Assembly (NCBI GenBank): GCA_022777285.1 | Contig: JALFGN010000098.1 | Coordinates: forward strand, 1 to 48,016 | Reading direction: 5' to 3' | Origin: Blautia sp. | Lineage (GTDB): Bacteria > Bacillota > Clostridia > Lachnospirales > Lachnospiraceae | DNA length: 48,016 nucleotides | Shown here: piece by piece, positions 42,029 through 48,016 of the stretch | How the letters are laid out: the number at the start of each line of letters is the position of its first letter | Position numbering within the stretch: position 1 is the first letter of the stretch | Position numbers and translations under genes: made by a program | Notes under the pieces: generated by a model | The model's input: only the letters and a program-made list of their open reading frames with translations | What the model was told of the DNA's origin: nothing | Database searches by the model: none

Positions 42029-43288
42029 CTACTCTACCAGTACCGGATTTTCATTCACCTGATGTGGAAGCCCGTATTGATCCAGTGCTTCGATGTATGG
42101 ATCCGGATCAAATTCTTCTACTGTATATACACCTGGTTTGTTCCATTTTCCTGTAAGCAACATCAGTGCTCCGCACATAGCCGGTACACCGGTGGTATAG
42201 CTGATTGCCTGAGATCCCACTTCACGATAACTTTCTTCATGATCACACACATTGTAAATATACCAGGTCTTCTCTTTTCCGTCTTTTTTTCCTGTAAAAA
42301 TACAGCCGATATTGGTTTTTCCTTTTGTACGTGGACCAAGGCTTGCAGGATCCGGCAAAAGTGCCTTCAGGAACTGAATCGGCACAATTTCTTTTCCTTC
42401 GTACAGAATCGGTGTAGTGGAAAGCATTCCTACATCTTCCAGACAACGCATATGATCCAGATAGCTCTGTCCAAAAGTCATAAAGAAACGGATTCTCTTT
42501 ACCTCCGGAATATTTTTCGCCAAAGACTCGATTTCTTCGTGATGCAGAAGATACATGTCTTTCTGTCCTACCTGATCGAAGGTATACTGGCGTTTGATGC
42601 TCATAGCCGGAATTTCCACCCAGTGCCCATCTTCCCAGTAGCTTCCCGGTGCTGATACTTCTCTCAAGTTGATTTCCGGATTAAAGTTCGTAGCAAAGGC
42701 ATACCCATGGTCTCCTCCGTTGCAGTCCAGAATATCAATGGTGTCAATCTCATCAAATTCATGCTTTTTCGCATAAGCACAATATGCCTGAGTCACACCC
42801 GGGTCAAAGCCGGAACCAAGCAGCGCAGTCAGGCCTGCCGCTTTGAATTTTTCCTGATAAGCCCACTGCCAGGAATAATCGAAATAAGCGGAAAATCCTG
42901 CTTCTTTACAGCGTTTTTCATAGATTTCACGCCATTGTGGATCCTCTGTATCTTCCGGCTCATAATTGGCCGTATCCATATAATTGACGCCGCATTCCAG
43001 ACATGCATCCATAATGGTCAGATCCTGGTAAGGAAGGGCAATATTCATAACCAGTTCCGGTTTGTAAGACTGAATCAGAGCAACCACCTCTTCCACATGA
43101 TCTGCATCTACCTGTGCAGTGGTAATGACTGTAGCAGTTTTTGAAGCCAGCTTTGCCGCCAGTTCATCACATTTTGATTTTGTACGGCTGGCTATGCAGA
43201 TCTCTGTAAACACCTCACTGACCTGACAACATTTCTGAATCGCAACGGAAGCCACGCCTCCACATCCGATAATAAGTACTCGACTCAT
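42029..43288 (-). CDS. Carboxy(nor)spermidine dehydrogenase (LYS1/saccharopine dehydrogenase family)
   Basis: The 419-residue enzyme begins with the dinucleotide motif VLIIGCGGVASVAIQKC and has the family signatures VNYMDTANYEPED and LGSGFDPGVTQAYCAYAKKH. CASDH condenses putrescine (or diaminopropane) with aspartate semialdehyde and reduces the imine with NADPH to give the carboxylated polyamine that NspC decarboxylates. It lies between agmatinase and nspC. Presence of an agmatine route to putrescine supports carboxyspermidine as product. Saccharopine dehydrogenase proper is unlikely in this context. Confidence 0.92.
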   Translation of the reverse strand: MSRVLIIGCGGVASVAIQKCCQVSEVFTEICIASRTKSKCDELAAKLASKTATVITTAQVDADHVEEVVALIQSYKPELVMNIALPYQDLTIMDACLECGVNYMDTANYEPEDTEDPQWREIYEKRCKEAGFSAYFDYSWQWAYQEKFKAAGLTALLGSGFDPGVTQAYCAYAKKHEFDEIDTIDILDCNGGDHGYAFATNFNPEINLREVSAPGSYWEDGHWVEIPAMSIKRQYTFDQVGQKDMYLLHHEEIESLAKNIPEVKRIRFFMTFGQSYLDHMRCLEDVGMLSTTPILYEGKEIVPIQFLKALLPDPASLGPRTKGKTNIGCIFTGKKDGKEKTWYIYNVCDHEESYREVGSQAISYTTGVPAMCGALMLLTGKWNKPGVYTVEEFDPDPYIEALDQYGLPHQVNENPVLVE

Positions 43289-43321
43289 TTTTTCTCCTCC
43301 TCATTTTCTCTTTTCTGGTTT

Positions 43322-44191
43322 TTATTTTTGTTTTCTGTTTTTTAAGAGAGCCAACAGCAGTTCCCGCACCACTTTACAGGCCACTGCGGTAGACGCTCCG
43401 GAAGTATCCAGCATAGGAGCCAGTTCATTCACATCTGCTCCTACGATTCTGGTCTGTGCCACTTTCTCTATGGCATGGAGAAGTTCCATAAACGTGACTC
43501 CCCCTGCTTCCGGTGTTCCGGTTCCCGGAAAAATCGATGGATCCAGACAATCCAGATCGATTGTGAAATACACAGGAATATTTTTTTCTTTTAACTGTTC
43601 TGTCAAAACCTCCAGCCCTTCAAAATCAAATTTATGCATATCCGTATGCTGTGACGCAAAAGCAAATTCTTCCCGTTCTCCGCTGCGAATGCAAAACTGA
43701 TGAATCCTGCCGTCTCCGATCCGGTCATAACAGCGTCTGAGTACACAGGCATGGCTGAGTTTTGCTCCCAGATAATCATCCCGCAGATCTGCATGTGCAT
43801 CAAAGTGAATCATATGTAAATCCGGCCATTCCTTTAATACTGCCTGTACTGCCCCGAAAGTCACCAGATGCTCTCCGCCAAGCATCAGGGGGAGCTTATC
43901 ATCCTTCAGAATTTCTTCCGTTCTTTCCTGTATATCCTGTAATGCAGCCTCTGCACTCCCAAAACACAGTTCCAGATCCCCACTGTCAAATACACTATAG
44001 TCTGTCAGATCCTCCTCCTGATAAGGACTGTAAGTCTCCAAGCCAAAACTTTCATGCCGGATGGCAGAAGAGCCAAACCGTGCACCAGGACGGTAACTGG
44101 TAGTCGAATCAAAGGGGGCACCGAACAGAATCAGATCTGCCTCTTCATAGGACGCTTCACATCCAATAAAACATTCTATATTTGGTCTCAC
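43322..44191 (-). CDS. speB: Agmatinase (ureohydrolase family)
   Basis: The 289-residue protein starts at GTG 44191, 8 nt after GGAGG and directly behind the spermidine synthase stop. Binuclear manganese ligands are in GGEH (105-108), DAHAD (131-135) and DLDCLDP (212-218). It hydrolyses agmatine to putrescine and urea, using the product of the decarboxylase at the head of this operon. Length fits the family. Confidence 0.94.
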   Translation of the reverse strand: MRPNIECFIGCEASYEEADLILFGAPFDSTTSYRPGARFGSSAIRHESFGLETYSPYQEEDLTDYSVFDSGDLELCFGSAEAALQDIQERTEEILKDDKLPLMLGGEHLVTFGAVQAVLKEWPDLHMIHFDAHADLRDDYLGAKLSHACVLRRCYDRIGDGRIHQFCIRSGEREEFAFASQHTDMHKFDFEGLEVLTEQLKEKNIPVYFTIDLDCLDPSIFPGTGTPEAGGVTFMELLHAIEKVAQTRIVGADVNELAPMLDTSGASTAVACKVVRELLLALLKNRKQK

Positions 44192-45049
44192 TTATTTGTC
44201 CTCCACTTCTTCCAGCATTTCTTCCAGAAAAGCCGGCAGGTAAAAAGCACCTACATGCAGTCTGGTGGTATAATACCGAGTCCGCAGATGCTGACTGTTC
44301 CAGCGCTCCGGATTCAGATCTTCAATGGGATGATATTTTTTACTTGCAAATCCGAACAGCCAGTATCCAGCCGCATAGGTAGGAATATGGGCCTGATAGA
44401 CTCTGCTGATCGGAAATGTATTCACGATCCGCTTATGGCTGCGCTGCATAGCCATGGCGTCCTCTGCATAAAAAGGACTTCCCTGCTGATTCACCATAAT
44501 CCCGTCTGCCTTTAATGCCTTGTAGCAGTTCCCGTAAAATTCTCTGGTAAACAGTCCTTCCGAAGGGCCGAATGGATCATTGGAATCTACAATAATCAGA
44601 TCATATTTGTTTTCGCACCGACGAATAAATTTCAATGCATTTTCATAATAAATATGTACCCGGTCATCATCCAGACGGCAGGCGTTTTCCGGCAAATACT
44701 GGCGACATGCCTCTGCAACCATCTCATCCATCTCCACCAGATCAATCCGCTCAATCTGATCATATCTGGTCAGTTCCCTGACAACGCCGCCATCACCCAC
44801 ACCGATGACCAGCACCCTGGTTATACAGGGATGCACTGCCATGGGCACATGCGTGATCATTTCATCATAAATAAATTCATCCCGTTCTGTAAGCATAATA
44901 TTTCCATCCAGAACCAGTACCTTTCCAAATTCCGGAGTTTCCAGAACATCGATTTTCTGATAATCACTTTTTCTGGAATAGAGCTGTCTGTCCACTCTGA
45001 GACTTAACTGCACATCCGGCGTGTGATTCTCACTAAACCATAATTCCAT
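44192..45049 (-). CDS. speE: Spermidine synthase-type aminopropyltransferase
   Basis: The 285-residue protein has an N-terminal beta domain and a Rossmann core with VLVIGVGDGGVVRELTRY (79-96), the acidic VEMDEM, and the catalytic Asp155 in VDSNDPFGPSEGLF, then GIMVNQQGSPFY. Family members move an aminopropyl group from decarboxylated S-adenosylmethionine to putrescine or a related amine. No SpeD (AdoMet decarboxylase) lies in the operon, while a complete carboxyspermidine route does, so its substrate here is uncertain. Confidence 0.92.
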   Translation of the reverse strand: MELWFSENHTPDVQLSLRVDRQLYSRKSDYQKIDVLETPEFGKVLVLDGNIMLTERDEFIYDEMITHVPMAVHPCITRVLVIGVGDGGVVRELTRYDQIERIDLVEMDEMVAEACRQYLPENACRLDDDRVHIYYENALKFIRRCENKYDLIIVDSNDPFGPSEGLFTREFYGNCYKALKADGIMVNQQGSPFYAEDAMAMQRSHKRIVNTFPISRVYQAHIPTYAAGYWLFGFASKKYHPIEDLNPERWNSQHLRTRYYTTRLHVGAFYLPAFLEEMLEEVEDK

Positions 45050-45070
45050 ATTCTTCCCCTTTCACCTGTT

Positions 45071-46525
45071 CTATTTCAGCACATTTAAATGTAAAATATC
45101 CGGATCTGCAGGTCCTGTCATATTACATCCCTTTTCCTTTGCGTAATTAATATATTGGAGAATCTCTTCCGTAATCCGTTCTCCCGGTGCCAGAATCGGA
45201 ATGCCCGGTGGATAACACATCACAAATTCACTGCAGATTCTTCCTTCTGTTTCCATAAGAGGCAGGCTTTCTTTCTCTGCATAAAATGCCTCCTGAGGGC
45301 TTGCAGCCACAACCGGATCAATATACTCCTGGGTCAGCATTCCGGATGGATCCTTCTGATATCTGCGCCGTATCTCAGCCAATGCACTTACCAGACGTTC
45401 CACTTCCTGCCAACGATCTCCGATAGACAGATATGCCAGAATATTTCCCAGATCACCAAACTCGATCTGGATGTCATAGTCATCTCTTAACGTATCATAT
45501 ACCTCAATTCCTGCCATACCAATATCCAGTGTATGAATACAAAGTTTTACAGGATCAAAGTCATATACGGAATCTCCGTTTACGATTTCTCTTCCGAAAG
45601 CATAATAGCCTCCGATCTGATTGATTTCCTCCCTTGCATATTCCGCAATATTATAGACCTGCCGGAATACTTCTTTTCCCCGAAGTGCCAGATTTCTTCT
45701 GGAAATATCAAGACTTGACATAAGCAGATAACTTCCGGAAGTGGTCTGGGTCAGGTTGATGATCTGCCGGATATACCCTTCCTGCATGTTGGGGCCGGCC
45801 AGAAGGAAACTGGACTGCGTTAGACTTCCACCGCTTTTGTGCATGGATACAGCCGCCATATCAGCGCCGGCTTCCATGGCCGATACCGGCATATTTTCGC
45901 CGAAATAAAAATGCGTTCCGTGGGCTTCATCTGCCAGACAAAGCATTCCTGCCCGGTGAGCCATATCCACAATTGCCCGGAGGTCCGAGCAGATTCCATA
46001 ATAGGTGGGGTTGTTCACCAGAATGGCTACTGCATTGGGATGCTCCTCAATAGCCTTTGCCACCTGCTCCCGTTTCATTCCCAGAGAAATGCCCAGTCTG
46101 TGATCCACCTCCGGATTCACATAAACAGGAATCGCGCCACACAATACCAGTGCATTGATTACGCTCCTGTGGACATTTCTGGGAAGAATGATTTCATCTC
46201 CCCGCTTGCAGGCAGTCAATACCATACTTTGCACAGAACTGGTGGTTCCGCCCACCATCAGAAAAGCATGGGCTGCTCCAAAAGCCTCTGCCGCCAGTTC
46301 CTCCGCTTCCCTGATTACTGAAACGGGATGACACAGATTATCCAGCGGTTTCATACTGTTCACATCAATGCCCACACATTGCTCTCCCAGAAATTTTGTC
46401 AGTTCCGGATTTCCTCTCCCTCTTTTATGTCCCGGCACATCAAAAGGCACTACCCGCATTTTACGAAAACGTTCCAGGGCTTCATAAATAGGAGCTCTGG
46501 TCTGATCCAGTTTAAATTTCTGCAT
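45071..46525 (-). CDS. speA: Arginine decarboxylase (Orn/Lys/Arg decarboxylase, fold type I)
   Basis: The 484-residue PLP enzyme has VPFDVPGHKRGRGNP (26-40), PTYYGI, the cofactor aspartate in LADEAHGTHF (Asp199) and Schiff-base Lys230 in SMHKSGGSLTQSS; its C-terminal part includes MCYPPGIPILAPGE. Such enzymes decarboxylate arginine, lysine or ornithine; agmatinase in the same operon points to arginine, giving agmatine. AGGGATTAAGAA precedes ATG 46525. First gene of the polyamine operon, behind a long structured leader or RNA gene. Confidence 0.93.
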   Translation of the reverse strand: MQKFKLDQTRAPIYEALERFRKMRVVPFDVPGHKRGRGNPELTKFLGEQCVGIDVNSMKPLDNLCHPVSVIREAEELAAEAFGAAHAFLMVGGTTSSVQSMVLTACKRGDEIILPRNVHRSVINALVLCGAIPVYVNPEVDHRLGISLGMKREQVAKAIEEHPNAVAILVNNPTYYGICSDLRAIVDMAHRAGMLCLADEAHGTHFYFGENMPVSAMEAGADMAAVSMHKSGGSLTQSSFLLAGPNMQEGYIRQIINLTQTTSGSYLLMSSLDISRRNLALRGKEVFRQVYNIAEYAREEINQIGGYYAFGREIVNGDSVYDFDPVKLCIHTLDIGMAGIEVYDTLRDDYDIQIEFGDLGNILAYLSIGDRWQEVERLVSALAEIRRRYQKDPSGMLTQEYIDPVVAASPQEAFYAEKESLPLMETEGRICSEFVMCYPPGIPILAPGERITEEILQYINYAKEKGCNMTGPADPDILHLNVLK

Positions 46526-46601
46526 TTCTTAATCCCTATCCCTCTCGATTCTTTTCTTTCTTATGGCACAAATGGAACAAAGTGTGCATCCCCCCGAAGG
46601 G

Positions 46602-46647
46602 TTTTTGTCTTACAGGAAAGTCGGAGGACTCTCCTGTAAGACAAAAA
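46602..46647 (-). promoter_or_regulatory. Large hairpin in the speA leader
   Basis: TTTTTGTCTTACAGGA (46602-46617) and TCCTGTAAGACAAAAA (46632-46647) are perfectly complementary over 16 bp, and AGTC/GACT pair inside the loop. On the minus strand its first arm uses the T tract that ends the terminator 46650-46673, so forming both at once is awkward; it may be an alternative fold. Confidence 0.6.
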
Positions 46648-46673
46648 AAGCAAGGTGCACGAACGCACCTTGC
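46643..46673 (-). terminator. Strong terminator upstream of speA
   Basis: Minus-strand stem GCAAGGTGC/GCACCTTGC (46650-46658 with 46665-46673), extendable by flanking A and T pairs, with a 6-nt loop, followed by TTTTTTT. It lies 118 nt before the speA start and about 385 nt after the promoter 47064-47092. Confidence 0.88.
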
Positions 46674-47057
46674 TTTACTTGTTTTCTGTCAATGAATCAT
46701 CAAATTTTCAAAATTTACAGAATTCCTTCAGGAAACGGCCTCTATTTTCCTGAAATCTATTTATTCTGCTTCATATATCATAATTCTTTGATTTGTCAGA
46801 GTCTATATAGCAATCACACTTTTACTACTCTTATTGACCATTTCACAAGCCAGCGCATTTCGCACTTATTTGTTTCATAAAAAACAACTTATAAAATTTG
46901 AGCTCTTAACTCCCGGAACTTTGTAAGTTCCGCAATCAATAAGGCAACGAAAGTTACCTCTCGGCAGTGGACCCGGCTGTCCGTATGGCCTTAACTTCTC
47001 ACGAAGTGGTCCCAATTGCTCTGAAAAGACTCTGATTTACCGCATCTTTTCAAAATC
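46650..47057 (-). ncRNA. Putative structured noncoding RNA or long leader upstream of speA
   Basis: A consensus promoter and a strong terminator bracket about 408 nt with no credible coding region. The 5' half folds well by eye on the minus strand: GAAAAGA/TCTTTTC, an outer GGGACC/GGGTCC stem enclosing CTTCGTGAGAAG and GGC(CATACGGACA)GCC, then GGTAAC/GTTGCC, then GGAACTT/AAGTTCC. I could not match it to tmRNA, RNase P RNA, 6S, SRP RNA, T-box, lysine, SAM, cobalamin or glycine elements. It could be a separate RNA or an attenuated speA leader. Confidence 0.55.
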
Positions 47058-47063
47058 ATTTCA

Positions 47064-47092
47064 ATCATATCATTGTCTGAAATTTCTGTCAA
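47064..47092 (-). promoter_or_regulatory. Consensus promoter of the putative RNA/speA leader
   Basis: On the minus strand TTGACA (47087-47092), 17 nt, TATGAT (47064-47069). A perfect -35 box and near-perfect -10 box. It overlaps the 3' end of the decayed YibE/F-type gene. Confidence 0.88.
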
Positions 47093-47850
47093 GTTTTTTC
47101 TCTTTTCTTACAGTGAGAAAAAGTCCCCCTACAAGTGCCGTAAAAGGTGCAACTGTCACCAGACCAAAGCTTCCCGCAATCGTATCCAACACTTCTGCAG
47201 CCACATATTTATAGTTCAGAATATGATCTACAGGAGTCCCCTGCGCCATAAATACCATCATCAAGGTAATATATTCTCCGGAATAGGCCAACAGTAATGT
47301 GGTAGTCATAGTGCCCATGGCTGCACGGCCTACATTCATTCCTGATTTTGCTGCTTCTTTCCATGAAATATCCGGTTTTTTTTCAACCACTTCCTGAATG
47401 GCCGATGTTATGTCAACTGATAAATCCATCATGGCCCCGGAAGCTCCTATAAAAATACTGCTCGTAAAAATTGCAGTCAGATTAAGATGCTGAAATCCAC
47501 TGTACAAAAGAGATTCCGAATCCGGCATTACCGCACCGTTGATCCGAAATAAATCCGTAAACAAAAAAGATAATAATAAATGTGAGAAATACAGTAATTG
47601 CTATTCCTGTCCACACTGGAGAATATCCTTTTAAGTATGCAGGAACCAGGATTTTCCAAATGGTAAGTATTGTAATAAGAAAAGAAAAAATGGCAAGAAA
47701 TCCTTTCTTTCCGGCCACTGCCACCAGCAAAACCGCAAAAGCTGTATATTCCGACGACTTAGTGCATGCTGCACGGCAATTGTGAGCAACCGTGCAGTGC
47801 GCTCTGAGGCTTCGGAATATACAAGCATCATGGATGCCATAAATAAACAT
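47070..47850 (-). pseudogene. Decayed YibE/F-type multi-helix membrane protein gene
   Basis: Two reading frames each encode a part of one YibE/F-family membrane protein. The upstream frame (ending near 47550) gives AVAGKKGFLAIFSFLITILT and LVPAYLKGYSPVWTGIAITV; the downstream frame (47564 to 47070) gives FTDLFRINGAVMPDSESLLY, FIGASGAMMDLSVDITSAIQ and the C-terminal VAPFTALVGGLFLTVRKEK. Between them the family normally has another membrane segment. They meet at TTTACGGATTT, which codes VYGF in one frame and FTDLF in the other, as if an out-of-frame deletion joined two similar sites. The N-terminal part is also missing and a palindromic element replaces it. Confidence 0.75.
47745..47821. repeat. 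77-bp palindromic element (REP/MITE-like)
   Basis: Outer arms TATATTCCG (47745-47753) and CGGAATATA (47813-47821) and inner arms CTGCACGG (47769-47776) and CCGTGCAG (47790-47797) form an imperfect hairpin around AATTGTGAGCAA-type sequence. It lies inside the remnant of the YibE/F-type gene. The form suggests a small dispersed palindromic repeat; other copies would be needed to prove it. Confidence 0.55.
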
Positions 47851-47917
47851 AAAATTTTGTTTTTCATTCTTATTCGTAAGCGATGAATAACCACCCGGGT
47901 ACGACTTTCAGGAGACC

Positions 47918-48016
47918 TTACATAGGCAGGTCCCCTCGTTTTTCCGGTAGTATTTTTTCTGTATCTGTTATTCCTGAACAGTTTTCCTTTATGAATTCAC
48001 TCCACGGCATCAGCTG
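47918..48016 (-). CDS. Possible C-terminal end of an unidentified gene, partial
   Basis: One minus-strand frame is open from the right edge to TAA at 47918-47920 (32 codons, ending EKRGDLPM). The other two minus frames have stops nearby. It may be the tail of a gene beyond the window or part of the same decayed locus. I do not recognise it, and chance is not excluded. The 67 nt between it and the YibE/F remnant hold nothing clear. Confidence 0.3.
   Translation of the reverse strand, partial: QLMPWSEFIKENCSGITDTEKILPEKRGDLPM

Noticed and set aside
46650..47057. tmRNA, RNase P RNA or 6S RNA for the structured segment upstream of speA
   Set aside because: The conserved RNase P box, the tmRNA tRNA-like ends and tag frame, and the long open 6S bubble could not be found, so I leave it unassigned.

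Overview
The window looks like a chromosome segment of a strictly anaerobic gut Firmicute of the family Lachnospiraceae, near Blautia or Ruminococcus gnavus. That placement rests on gene content: a bifunctional AdhE, a carboxyspermidine-type polyamine operon, a YesM/YesN-type two-component system beside sugar ABC genes, and the style of promoters (TTGnnn-17-TAtaaT, often with an extended TGn) and Shine-Dalgarno sites (AAGGAGG). The genus is inference. No rRNA, tRNA, prophage, insertion sequence or CRISPR array was seen.

Layout. 1-5281 (minus strand) is a tightly overlapped six-gene operon: a small TM1266-type protein, a FecCD-type permease, an ABC ATPase carrying a second TM1266-like domain at its C-terminus, a HydE-like radical SAM enzyme, a NifH-like iron protein, and a nitrogenase component-1-like protein running off the left edge. 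It is preceded by an inverted-repeat leader and a terminator hairpin. I regard it as the best candidate for a little-described system: a nitrogenase-like reductase with its own maturase, importer and a duplicated small sensor-like domain. 5447-8801 (minus) holds hpf, an Asn/Thr-repeat lipoprotein, dapB, a CobO-type adenosyltransferase and a tandem-OB SSB-like protein. 9008-13741 (plus) holds typA/bipA and adhE. 13816-18089 (minus) holds a choline-binding-repeat polysaccharide deacetylase, an AGCS amino-acid:Na+ symporter under a single-aptamer glycine riboswitch, and a DAACS symporter.

18263-30155 is a beta-xyloside/xylo-oligosaccharide locus: GH43 (plus), then on the minus strand a sugar-binding lipoprotein, two permeases, a histidine kinase, an AraC-type response regulator and a GH3 enzyme, with a DUF4340-like lipoprotein at its end. 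30273-33641 (minus) is a compact set: EndoQ-like PHP endonuclease, GNAT, Cof-type HAD phosphatase, and a barnase-like lipoprotein with its barstar. 34189-36898 (plus) is a folate operon (folE, HD protein, folP, folBK) behind a promoter and a leader that I read as a tetrahydrofolate riboswitch with a terminator and a competing hairpin. A YfcE-type phosphodiesterase (minus) and a solitary carB (plus) follow.

40849-46525 (minus) is a polyamine operon: arginine decarboxylase, spermidine synthase, agmatinase, carboxyspermidine dehydrogenase and carboxyspermidine decarboxylase. Upstream of it a consensus promoter at 47064-47092 drives about 410 nt of apparently noncoding, highly structured RNA ending in a strong terminator, which may be an independent RNA or an attenuated speA leader. 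The right edge (47070-47850) is a decayed YibE/F-type membrane protein gene with an internal deletion and a 77-bp palindromic element in it.
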